The position numbers were made by a program, and so were the translations under genes. This document shows positions 31,947-40,588 of a DNA stretch of 64,000 nt, one piece after another. This stretch comes from JAKEFM01 sp035695825 (lineage in GTDB: Bacteria > Planctomycetota > UBA1135 > JAKEFM01): positions 23,916 through 87,915 of the forward strand of contig DASRRH010000036.1 in assembly GCA_035695825.1 (NCBI GenBank), written 5' to 3'. Below the pieces are notes generated by a model. The model ran no database searches, was not told the DNA's origin, and worked only from the letters and a program-made list of their open reading frames with translations. The number at the start of each line of letters is the position of its first letter. Positions within the stretch are counted from its first letter, which is position 1.

Positions 31947-34433
31947 CTACCTCGGCGCCGGCTCGCGCTCGAGCCGGACGGAGATCTCGACCGGAGACTT
32001 GGGGCTGACGAGGATCGTCGCGGACTTGGGAGTAAAGCCTTCCGACCAGACATCCACCGTGTACTCACCTGGCGGGAGGAAGGTGATCCACACACCCTCC
32101 TCTCCTGGGACCGGGGCTGCCTTCCATTCTCCTGCCCGGTCGCCCCGTCGGAACACGACCCGCGCCCCCTCGATCAGCGCGTCCCCCGGGCCGAGCACGC
32201 GGAGCCAGACGCGCACCTGACCAGACTCCTTCACCTCGAGGAGGAATTCGGTCTCCTCTCCGGCCCGGACGACCCTTGCCTCCGAACGGAGAGAGAGTTC
32301 TTCCGGTCGGTGCAAGAGCGCGTAGTAGCGACCGGGAGCAAGCCCCTTCACGTGCGCGACGCCGGTCCCATCGGTGAGAACCTGCTTCTTCGAACCGATC
32401 GCGCCCTCTCCCGGAGTCGGGATCATCAAGACCTGTTCGCCGGGCAGGAGTTCGCCCGCGGGGCCGATCACCTTGACCCGCGCCACCCCGCCGGTCTCGA
32501 GGGCAAAGTCGATCGTGACGATGTCGTTCGCCTCGAGCCGGATCGGTCCGCGCACCTGCGGCGCCAGCGACTCGAACAGCGGGTCCTCTTCTCCCAAGAC
32601 GAAGTATTCCGCCCAGACGCGGTAGGTCCCGGGATCGAGGCCGAGCACTCGGAAGGATCCGTCCTCGTCCGTGAAGGCCCCGATGCCCGCCACGGTCGAG
32701 AGTGGTGAAGGCTCTTCCCGGCGAACGCCCACATAGATTCGAGCGAGTGGCCCGTGGTCCGAGGCGCGCACGACCCTCCCCCGGATCTCCGCCCCGGCGA
32801 GCCGCGCGTCGAAGACGAGTTCGCCCATTTCCGGAACCCGGATCCGCCACGATCCCACCTCAGTCACTCCCGAATCACCCTTGGCGACCTGAATCGTCGC
32901 CTCCCCTGGGGGGACGTTCCGGATCTCGTAGGAACCGTCCTTCGCGGTCGTGTCCCTCAGGGGACGGACGATCCCCTGGGCCGAGCTGGGCTTGGAGGTG
33001 CCGTCGGAGAAGACGTACACGAGGGCGCCCGGGACCCCGGCCTCCCCCCCACGCAACACCCGTCCTCGCACCATGCAACCTGCCGCACCCCGAGGCGCGA
33101 ACTCGACTCGGGTGACCTTTCCCGCCTCGACGATGGCGTCCGCCCGCAAGGTGTGGCGCGCCCGCAGGCCCTCGTCCTCTCCGGAGGCCCGAGGCGGAGA
33201 GATCTCGACCTCGTACACGCCCGGTGCCAGCCCCAGGATCTGGAAGTGACCCGAGGAATCGGCCCTGCTCTCCTTGAGGAAGTCGGTGAACTCGTGGGGT
33301 GGGGGATTCAGCGGAGATGCCATCGCGCTCCCTCCCGCCAACGGGGATCCGTCTTCGCGGAAGGCGTGTCCCTCGACCCCCCCACCGCGCGCGAGCCGGA
33401 TCACTACGCCCGAGACGGTCCACTCGCCCGCCGTTCCGACCGGCTCGGTCGTCGCATCTGCGTAGTCGGCGTGCCGCACGTGCAGCCTCGTGCCGGGGGA
33501 CGCCCCGTCCACCGCGAACGCGCCGTTCGAGTCGGTGCGTGCCGACTCGGCCCAGGCGTACGGGTTGTCCGGCAGGAAGTGGCGAACGGTCGCGCCCGCC
33601 ACCGGAGCTCCCGAGTCCCCGTCGACCACGGTGCCGCGCACGGCGAGTGCACGGTGGAGCCTGATCTCGAGGCCGCCCCGCATCCCGGACTCTTCGAGCG
33701 CGAGGGGCTCGGACGTCGTCGGCAGGTAATCCGCGGCGTCGACCGTGAGCTTCCATTGCCCCTCCCCGAGGTCGGAGATCGCAAAGGCGCCGTCGTCCGC
33801 CTCGAAGGAGAGGGGCGGCCGGAAGCGAGAGCCCGGCATTCCGAGCGCGCGCACGCGAAAGCGATGCACGGCCGCCCCGGTCTCCGCGTCGAGGACTCTC
33901 CCGGCGACCCCGGTCTGCGCATCGAGCACGATCTCGAAGTTCTCGGCTCCCGGCCGGACGTCCCGGACGATCTCCCCGCGTCGTCCGTCGGCCCGGGCGA
34001 CGAGAATCAGAGGATCCGCGCCGAGCCCGTCGAACCGGAATTTCCCCTCCCCGTCGGTGAATGCGGTCCGGATCTCCTCCTCGCCGTTCCGTCCGCCCTG
34101 GACCATGGGAGCAGCGCGAACCCGGACTCCTGCGAGAGGGGCTCCCGCAGCATCGATGACGCGGCCGGCCACCCGCAGGTTTCGAGCGCTTTCCCGCGCG
34201 TGGCCGAGCGGCGCGCCCTCCGCGATGTCCGCTGGACCGGTCGACGCAGGATGAGGGGCGTCCTCCGGCGGAGGAGACGGCTCGACGGGGCGGGACTCGG
34301 CACCCGCGACGACCGTCGACGAGCCGCCTGGCGAACCGACGGGGCCCTCTCCTCCGCGCACCCACATCCAGAGCACCACGGCACCTAGCACGAGCGCGGT
34401 CGTGCCGATCCAGAACTGAGCTCGACGCGCCAT
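31947..34433 (-). CDS. large carboxypeptidase-regulatory-like (CarboxypepD_reg) repeat protein
   Basis: 828 residues anchored by one N-terminal hydrophobic helix (FWIGTTALVLGAVVLWMWV). It then contains about seven beta-sandwich repeats of the carboxypeptidase regulatory-like type, each with G(R/T)V(V/I)DA, a central loop and a GxFxVDGxxPG-type ending, for example VAGRVIDAAGAPLAGVRVRA and GVAGRVLDAETGAAVHRFRV. These Ig-like repeats are usually structural or adhesive. The N-terminal extension above 34433 is ambiguous; I start at the ATG that gives MARRAQFW, which has AGGGGG upstream. No enzymatic domain. The gene ends 74 bases before the start of the M16 peptidase gene, in the same direction. 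Confidence 0.83.
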   Translation of the reverse strand: MARRAQFWIGTTALVLGAVVLWMWVRGGEGPVGSPGGSSTVVAGAESRPVEPSPPPEDAPHPASTGPADIAEGAPLGHARESARNLRVAGRVIDAAGAPLAGVRVRAAPMVQGGRNGEEEIRTAFTDGEGKFRFDGLGADPLILVARADGRRGEIVRDVRPGAENFEIVLDAQTGVAGRVLDAETGAAVHRFRVRALGMPGSRFRPPLSFEADDGAFAISDLGEGQWKLTVDAADYLPTTSEPLALEESGMRGGLEIRLHRALAVRGTVVDGDSGAPVAGATVRHFLPDNPYAWAESARTDSNGAFAVDGASPGTRLHVRHADYADATTEPVGTAGEWTVSGVVIRLARGGGVEGHAFREDGSPLAGGSAMASPLNPPPHEFTDFLKESRADSSGHFQILGLAPGVYEVEISPPRASGEDEGLRARHTLRADAIVEAGKVTRVEFAPRGAAGCMVRGRVLRGGEAGVPGALVYVFSDGTSKPSSAQGIVRPLRDTTAKDGSYEIRNVPPGEATIQVAKGDSGVTEVGSWRIRVPEMGELVFDARLAGAEIRGRVVRASDHGPLARIYVGVRREEPSPLSTVAGIGAFTDEDGSFRVLGLDPGTYRVWAEYFVLGEEDPLFESLAPQVRGPIRLEANDIVTIDFALETGGVARVKVIGPAGELLPGEQVLMIPTPGEGAIGSKKQVLTDGTGVAHVKGLAPGRYYALLHRPEELSLRSEARVVRAGEETEFLLEVKESGQVRVWLRVLGPGDALIEGARVVFRRGDRAGEWKAAPVPGEEGVWITFLPPGEYTVDVWSEGFTPKSATILVSPKSPVEISVRLEREPAPR

Positions 34434-34673
34434 GCGACCCCCTGTTCGCCCGGTCCGAGGATCCGGCGGGCGCATTCTAGACTTGGATCGGGACCCGGGG
34501 AGAGCTTCCTCGCGCGCGGCGGCCAAGTCTTCCCGGAGGGACAAGGGAGCGTTCCTTCCGCAGGTGTCAGCGACAGCGGGGACCTCCTCCATCCACCAGC
34601 GCGCCGCGCCAAACCAACGGCGGACGGACGTCCGTAAGATGTCCATCCCTCCGAGAGAAGGCGGAGAACAGAC

Positions 34674-35588
34674 ATGGCCCTACGCGAGATGCTCTGGGGA
34701 TCGATCGCCCTCGCGGTCGGGGCCCAGGAGGAGGGGCCGCAGCCGATCCGGGTGACGGAGAAGACCCGCGCGGACCCCGGGGCGCTCGCAGCCCTTGAGA
34801 AACCCGGGCGGGTCTTTTTCAGCGACGACTTCGAGTCGGCCGACTCGCGGAAGGGCTTCTTCGAGATCCGCGGCGAGAAGGAGGGTCGGGCCCGTCTCAC
34901 CGAGGATCCGAAGGAGGCCCACCGCGGGAAAGGCGCCTTCCGCTTCACGGCTCCGGCAGTCCAGGGGAAGTCGTCCGGCTCGGGCGCGAGCGCCTGGCTC
35001 GGGTCCGAGGGGTACGGCCAGGTCTACTTCCGCCGGTACGTGAAATTCGCGGCGGACTACGACCAGGGGGACCTGCACCACGTGGGCGGGAGCCTCTCCG
35101 GCTTGGCCGGCGACGACCGGTGGCGCGGCATGGGGAGCGCCGGCCTCCGGCCGAAGGGGGACGACCACTTCAGCGCCAGCTTCGAGCCCTGGCGAGACTG
35201 GGGACGCGTCCGCCCCCCGGGCGCCATGTTCCTCTACACCTACTGGATGGACATGAAGCGCGACCGGGACGGCCACTATTGGGGGAACAACCTCGGCCCG
35301 ACGGCGGGAGACAGCGTGACGCTCCAGCCGGACCGCTGGCACTGCCTCGAGCACATGATCAAGGTGAACGAGGTTGGCCGGGCCGACGGCGAGCTGGCCG
35401 CATGGGTCGACGGCAGGCTCGCGATCCGTTACACGGGGATCCGCTGGCGGAGCGCCGAGGACGTGAGGCTCAAGCGCTGGGAGATCGGCATCTACGTGCA
35501 CCACGCAACGCGGGAGAACACCGTCTGGTACGATGACGTGGCCCTCTCGATGGGCTACGTCGGCCCGATTCGGGAAGTGGCGCGGTAG
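34674..35588 (+). CDS. secreted beta-sandwich (concanavalin/polysaccharide-lyase-like) protein
   Basis: 304 residues. A weak signal peptide (LWGSIALAVGAQ) is followed by an FFSDDFES start of a jelly-roll-like domain. Aromatic-rich strands such as YFRRYVKFAADY, FEPWRDWGR and LQPDRWHCLEHMIKVN and a closing VWYDDVALSMGYVG resemble families that bind or cleave polysaccharides. No catalytic residues can be named. Start ATG is preceded by GGCGGAG. It is divergent from the carboxypeptidase-regulatory protein gene, with 240 bases between. Confidence 0.65.
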   Translation: MALREMLWGSIALAVGAQEEGPQPIRVTEKTRADPGALAALEKPGRVFFSDDFESADSRKGFFEIRGEKEGRARLTEDPKEAHRGKGAFRFTAPAVQGKSSGSGASAWLGSEGYGQVYFRRYVKFAADYDQGDLHHVGGSLSGLAGDDRWRGMGSAGLRPKGDDHFSASFEPWRDWGRVRPPGAMFLYTYWMDMKRDRDGHYWGNNLGPTAGDSVTLQPDRWHCLEHMIKVNEVGRADGELAAWVDGRLAIRYTGIRWRSAEDVRLKRWEIGIYVHHATRENTVWYDDVALSMGYVGPIREVAR

Positions 35589-35804
35589 TCGAGAGAGGGC
35601 CTCATCGGCGCGGACTCGTCGTGGATCTCCGGGAGGGCCTCCCCGGGGTAGAGGAGGGGCCCGAACTCAACGCGGGGCCCCGATCCTTCCGGGACCCGAG
35701 GCTCGGACGAAAGCTTGGCGCCGTGGGAACCGTAGTCTCCCCTCGCTTCGCCTCGCCCTCCCTCGATCGCTACGCTCGCCCCGCGCCGAGCGACCCGCCC
35801 CCCC

Positions 35805-37496
35805 ATGCGCCACCTCCTCGCCCTGCTCGCCACTCCCCTGTTCGCCGCCGGCGCCGCTGCCCCGCTCTCCGACCTCCATTCCCAAGGGGATCGGCTGAAG
35901 GACGCGTGGGAACGGGTCGACCGGCTCGTCGAGCGCTCGATGCGCGAGTTCCGGACGCCCGGCCTCGCCCTCGCCGTCACTTCGCGGGACGGGCTCCTCC
36001 GGGCCTCGAACTACGGGCTCGCCGACCTGAAGACCCGCGCCCCCGTGAGGGACGACACGCTCTTCGAGATCGGCTCGACTTCGAAGTCCTTCACCGCGAT
36101 CGTCCTCCTCCAGTTGCGCGAGGAGGGGAAGCTCGACCTCCGGAAGCCCGTCGTGGACTACCTCCCCTGGTTCCGGATCCGCTCGCGGTTCGACCCGATC
36201 ACGGTCCACGACCTCCTCACGCACCGGGCGGGTCTCCCGCGGGACCGCGACGACGTCCCCTCCTCCCTCTACCAGGTCGCCGCGCTCGCCGAGCGCGAGA
36301 CCGGATCTCCCCCGGGGAAGGCCTTCGCCTACTCGAACATCGGCTTCCAGCTCCTCGGCTACCTCGCCGAGGAGGCGGGGAAGGAGCCCTTTCCGGCGGC
36401 GCTGCGCCGCCGGATCCTCGAGCCGCTCGGCATGACCTCGAGCGTCCCCTCCTTCACGCACGGCACGCGCGCGCGGCTCGCCGTCGGGTACACCCCCCTC
36501 TACGACGACCGTCCCCCTCACCCCTCCCACCCTCTCGTCGAGGCGACCTGGCTCGAGTACGGGGCGGGCGACGGGTCGATCGCGGCGACCGCGAGCGACC
36601 TTGCGGCCTACCTCCGGATGCTCCTCCGCCGCGGCGAGGGCCCGAAGGGGAGGGTCCTCTCCGAGGCGGGCTTCGAGCTCCTGCTCTCGCGACCCGTGCC
36701 GGGGGAGGGGCCCGAGTACTACGCCTACGGGATGAACGTCTCGAGGGAGAAGGGCCGGACCGAGATCGCGCACGGGGGGGGAATGATCGGGTACGCCTGC
36801 GGCTTCGTCGGCGACCTCGACGCCGGCGTCGGCGCCGTCGCGCTCGTCAACGGCCCCGGGGAGCCGGGCGGGATCTCCCGCTTCGCGATGGCGGCCGCCG
36901 CCGCCGCGATCGCGGGAAGCCCCCTCCCTCCCCTCCCGGAATCCCGGCTGAACGCACGGGTCGAGAAGCCCGCGGACTACGCGGGGCGTTACCGGACCGC
37001 CGAGGGGAAGACGCTCTCGATCGAGGCGAAGGGGGAGGAGCTCCTCCTCCTCGCCGGGAGCGACCGCATCCCCCTCGAGCTCCGTGGGAGGGACGCCTTC
37101 CTCGCGAACCACCCCGACTTCGACCTCTTCCTCCTCCGCTTCGTGCGGGAGGGGGACCGCGTCGTCGAGGCGGTCCACGGACCCGACGCCTACGCGCGCG
37201 ATGGGACGACCCCCAAGCCTCCCCCTTCCGCTCCCGAGGAGTGGCGCGCCTATCCGGGCCACTACCGGTGTCAGAGCCCCTGGCTCTCGAACCTCCGCGT
37301 CGTCCTCCGGAAGGGGAGGCTCCTCCTCGCGCTTCCCCAGGGCGCGGAGGTCCCTCTCGTTCCCCTCGAACCCGGTCTCTTCCGGGTGGGGGAGGAGGAG
37401 AGCGCGGAGCGGCTGCGATTCGACTCGATCGTGAACGGCCGGGCGCTTCGCGCGAACTTCTCGGGGGTCGACCTTTATCGCTTCTTCACGCCCTGA
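35805..37496 (+). CDS. serine hydrolase of the beta-lactamase/esterase VIII fold
   Basis: 563 residues with signal peptide (HLLALLATPLFAAGAAA). The active-site Ser-x-x-Lys is STSKS near residue 90, the Tyr motif is YAYSNIGF, and the third motif is HGGGMIGY. These define the class C beta-lactamase/penicillin-binding fold, but many such proteins are esterases or D-aminopeptidases, so beta-lactam hydrolysis is not implied. After about residue 380 come two extra beta-rich C-terminal units with RYRTAEGKTLSIEAKG and HYRCQSPWLSNL. It overlaps the 3' end of the oppositely transcribed flavoprotein gene by 11 bases. Confidence 0.88.
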   Translation: MRHLLALLATPLFAAGAAAPLSDLHSQGDRLKDAWERVDRLVERSMREFRTPGLALAVTSRDGLLRASNYGLADLKTRAPVRDDTLFEIGSTSKSFTAIVLLQLREEGKLDLRKPVVDYLPWFRIRSRFDPITVHDLLTHRAGLPRDRDDVPSSLYQVAALAERETGSPPGKAFAYSNIGFQLLGYLAEEAGKEPFPAALRRRILEPLGMTSSVPSFTHGTRARLAVGYTPLYDDRPPHPSHPLVEATWLEYGAGDGSIAATASDLAAYLRMLLRRGEGPKGRVLSEAGFELLLSRPVPGEGPEYYAYGMNVSREKGRTEIAHGGGMIGYACGFVGDLDAGVGAVALVNGPGEPGGISRFAMAAAAAAIAGSPLPPLPESRLNARVEKPADYAGRYRTAEGKTLSIEAKGEELLLLAGSDRIPLELRGRDAFLANHPDFDLFLLRFVREGDRVVEAVHGPDAYARDGTTPKPPPSAPEEWRAYPGHYRCQSPWLSNLRVVLRKGRLLLALPQGAEVPLVPLEPGLFRVGEEESAERLRFDSIVNGRALRANFSGVDLYRFFTP

Positions 37497-38694
37497 CGCG
37501 GACGCGGCCGATTCCGAAGGCGACGAATCTCGAGATGAACCGGCGGACGAACGGGAGCCGGACGAAGAGGGGAAGCGTGCCGCGCGTCCTCGCGTCGAGC
37601 GCCCGGGCGACGAGCCGGCGCTGGACGAAGGCCTGGACCGCCTGCACGAGCCGCGTCGGCCGCTCGCGTCTGCGCTGGACCGAGGCGAGGGAGCGGTCCT
37701 CCAGCGTCCCGGCCGCGAGCGGGGCCGCGAGCTCCTCCGCGGCGACGACGGCGTCCTGGATGGCCATGTTGATCCCGACGCCGGCGACCGGGGACATCGC
37801 GTGCGCGGCGTCGCCGATCAGGAGCAGCCCGCGCTTCCACCACCGTCGGACCCGGCTCGACTCGACGGAGAGGAGGGAGACCTCCTTCCAGTCCCGGATC
37901 TCCCCGACGCGGTCGCCGAACTCGGGAGCGACCTCGACGATCGCCCGCCGCAGACCCTCCAGCCCGGCCGCCCGCAGCGCTTCGTATCCCCCCTTCGGGA
38001 TCACGAAGCCGATCTGCCAGTGGCTCCCGCGGTCGAGCGTGACGAGGAGCCTCCCCCGTCCCGTCCAAAGACGCCCCTCCTCCGGATCGGCGTCCTCGGG
38101 TCTCCTCGGGATGCGGAACCAGAGGACGTCCATCGGAGGGGAGGTTCGGACCGTCTCGAGACCCGCGAGGCGCCGGACCGCCGAGAAGCGTCCGTCCGCG
38201 CCGACGGTGAGGAGCGCCCGGACCTCGCGCATCCCTTCCCCCTCGCGGACCCGGACGCCGGTGACTCGGCCGTCCCGCTCGAGGAGCCCCTCGACCCTCG
38301 CCCCCATCTCGAGGCGGAAGGAGGGGAAGCGCTTCGCCTCCCCGGTCAGGAACTCGAGGAACCGCTCCTGCGGGAGCATCGCGATGTAGGGGTAGCGCGT
38401 CGGCAGCCGCCCGAAGTCGACCATCACCCTGCGCGCTCCGCCGGGGGTCTGCGCCGCGATCCGGCGGATCTTCGCGTGCGGGAGCGCGAGGAGGCGCTCG
38501 GCGAGCCCAAGGTCCTCGAGGATCTCCAGGATCGAGGGGTGGATCGTGTCCCCGCGGAACTCGCGCGCGAAGTCGCGGTGCGCCTCGAGGAGGAGGACGG
38601 AGATCCCCTTCCGCGCGAGGAGGTAGGCGAGCGTCGCGCCGCCGGGCCCGCCGCCCACGACGCAGCACGAGACGTCCCGGGTCTCCTCGGTCAC
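37486..38694 (-). CDS. FAD-dependent monooxygenase (PHBH/aromatic hydroxylase fold)
   Basis: 402 residues. The FAD-binding motif is CCVVGGGPGGATLAYLLARKG, followed by the second FAD motif with a VGADGRFSAVRRLAG (DG) and the third LIGDAAHAMSPVAGVGINMAIQD (GD). This identifies the p-hydroxybenzoate hydroxylase superfamily. Substrate unknown. A catalytic NAD(P)H and O2 requirement is a family property, not seen in the sequence. Start ATG at 38694. It lies 15 bases downstream of the M28 peptidase gene in the same direction, so a shared transcript is likely. Confidence 0.88.
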   Translation of the reverse strand: MTEETRDVSCCVVGGGPGGATLAYLLARKGISVLLLEAHRDFAREFRGDTIHPSILEILEDLGLAERLLALPHAKIRRIAAQTPGGARRVMVDFGRLPTRYPYIAMLPQERFLEFLTGEAKRFPSFRLEMGARVEGLLERDGRVTGVRVREGEGMREVRALLTVGADGRFSAVRRLAGLETVRTSPPMDVLWFRIPRRPEDADPEEGRLWTGRGRLLVTLDRGSHWQIGFVIPKGGYEALRAAGLEGLRRAIVEVAPEFGDRVGEIRDWKEVSLLSVESSRVRRWWKRGLLLIGDAAHAMSPVAGVGINMAIQDAVVAAEELAAPLAAGTLEDRSLASVQRRRERPTRLVQAVQAFVQRRLVARALDARTRGTLPLFVRLPFVRRFISRFVAFGIGRVRVRA

Positions 38695-38709
38695 CGGGAT
38701 CGGGGGTTC

Positions 38710-40491
38710 CTACGAGCCGCCGGCTCGCCGCGCGAGCGTCACCTTGACCGTCGTCGGCTTTCCGTCCCGCTCGAAGTCGACCTCGACCTCCTCCCCCGGG
38801 CGGTACTTCCCGAGCGCGTACATGAGGTCGTAGACGTTCGCGACCTTCACCTCCCCGACCCGCGTCAGGAGGTCGCCGCGCAGGAGGCCGGCCTTCTCGG
38901 CGGGACTCCCGGCGCTCACGCCCGAGAGACGCATCCCCTTCCCGCTCTCGGCGTAATCGGGCATGGTCCCGAGCCACGACCGGGCCGGGCCGGCCTGCGT
39001 CGTCGGGCTCGGTCCCTCCGTCTTCGTGAACGGGACGGGCTCGGCGCTCGAGGCGATCGCGCGAGCGATCCGGGCCGCGAGGAGGGCGATCCGCGCGGCG
39101 TCCCCCGCGTTCACCTTCTCCGCGTCGTCGGAGGGGCGGTGGTAGTCGTCGTGGAGGCCCGTGAAGAAGAAGAGAGCCGGGATCTCCTTCTGGAGGAAGG
39201 AGAGGTGGTCGCTCCCTCCGAAGCCGTGCCCGGGCTCGGAGAGGCGGGGCTTCAACCCGAGGTCTCCCTCTCCCTCCTCGATCGCGGCCTTCCAGCGGGG
39301 CGACGTGCCGACGCCGGACACGTCGAGCGAGCCCTCGCGGCTCCTTCCGACCATGTCGAGGTTCAGCATCGCGACGATCCTCGCGGCGGCGACCGGCGGG
39401 TTCTCGACCAACCTCCTCGACCCGAGGAGACCCTCCTCCTCTCCCGAGAAGCCCGCAAAGAGGACGCTGCGGACGGGCCTCTCCTGCGACGCCAGGGCTC
39501 GGGCGATCTCGAGGAGGGCGGCGGTCCCCGAGGCGTTGTCGTCGGCGCCGTTGTGGACTTGGCCCGTGGCCTCCGGCGCGCGCGAGTCCTCGCCCCCTCG
39601 ACCGAGGTGGTCGTAGTGCGCCCCGACGACGACGGTCCCCGCGGACGGATCGGTTCCCCGGAGGAGCCCGAGCACGTTCCGCGCCTTCCCCTTCGGACGC
39701 AGTACGTCGGCCCGCAGGGCGACGCGAACTCCCGCGAGGGGCGCGGAGCGCGGCTTGCGCTCGGCGTCGATCGCCGACTGGGCGCCGCGAAGGTCGAAGC
39801 CCGCGGCGGCGGCGAGGGTCCCTGCCGCGTCGTTGGAGATCTGGAGCGCCGCGACGCCCGCGTCCGCGCCCCCCCCCCGGAACGCGACGAGGGCGTCGTC
39901 GGGGGGAGAGGCGGGAGACCACCCGTTGCAGAGGAGGAGGCCCGCGGCGCCGTGGTGCTTCGCCTCTTCCACCTTCTCGCTCAGCGCCGCGCCCCGGAAC
40001 GGCTCGCCCGCTCCCCTCGGCCCCTTCATCCCGGGCCCGTAGCGCAGCACGAGGACGACCCGCCCCTGCACGTCGAGTCCTTCGTAGTCGTCGTAGCCCG
40101 AGTCGGGGTCGCGGATCCCGTAGCCGGCGAAGACGACCTCCCCCTCCACCGCCTCCGATCCCGAGAGCGGGAGTGGCAGGACGCGTCCCGGGAGGGGAGC
40201 GACGGGCCGATTCCCGACCTTGAAGGCGACGCTCGAGGACTCCCCCGCCCGCTCCTCGAGCGGGACCTCGAACTCCTGGAACCACCCGCCTCCCTCCCCC
40301 GCCGGCTCGAGGCCGGAAGCCTGGAACCGGGTCGCGACGTAGCGCGCGGCGCGGTCCGCCCCCGGCGTCCCCGAACGACGTCCCTCGAGCGCGTCGTCGG
40401 CGAGGAACTCGACGTGGGCGAAGAGGTCGGCGGCGGAGATCGGAGGGACGTCCCCGGGGAGAAGGAGGAGGGCGAGGAGGGCGCCGAGCAT
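38710..40491 (-). CDS. M28-family zinc aminopeptidase with PA and PDZ domains
   Basis: 593 residues with signal peptide (LLALLLLPGD). The PA-type insert spans about residues 130-230. Catalytic residues of the M28 fold are visible: HYDHLGR (zinc His), DDNASGTAALLE (bridging Asp and acid), GEEEGLLGS (Glu base and ligand), and HGFGGSDHLSF plus DDYHRPSDDAE (last His). A C-terminal PDZ domain follows (KGMRLSGVSAGSPAEKAGLLRGDLL). The architecture suits a periplasmic or outer-surface aminopeptidase. A further M28-fold gene lies at 62885. Confidence 0.9.
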   Translation of the reverse strand: MLGALLALLLLPGDVPPISAADLFAHVEFLADDALEGRRSGTPGADRAARYVATRFQASGLEPAGEGGGWFQEFEVPLEERAGESSSVAFKVGNRPVAPLPGRVLPLPLSGSEAVEGEVVFAGYGIRDPDSGYDDYEGLDVQGRVVLVLRYGPGMKGPRGAGEPFRGAALSEKVEEAKHHGAAGLLLCNGWSPASPPDDALVAFRGGGADAGVAALQISNDAAGTLAAAAGFDLRGAQSAIDAERKPRSAPLAGVRVALRADVLRPKGKARNVLGLLRGTDPSAGTVVVGAHYDHLGRGGEDSRAPEATGQVHNGADDNASGTAALLEIARALASQERPVRSVLFAGFSGEEEGLLGSRRLVENPPVAAARIVAMLNLDMVGRSREGSLDVSGVGTSPRWKAAIEEGEGDLGLKPRLSEPGHGFGGSDHLSFLQKEIPALFFFTGLHDDYHRPSDDAEKVNAGDAARIALLAARIARAIASSAEPVPFTKTEGPSPTTQAGPARSWLGTMPDYAESGKGMRLSGVSAGSPAEKAGLLRGDLLTRVGEVKVANVYDLMYALGKYRPGEEVEVDFERDGKPTTVKVTLARRAGGS

Positions 40492-40588
40492 GGGGAGGAT
40501 CGGAGGCGCCGCCAGTCTACGGATCCCGCACGGCCCGGGTCAGCGCCAACTGGGACGGGGCATGCGAGGTTCTTATCTTTCACCCGCG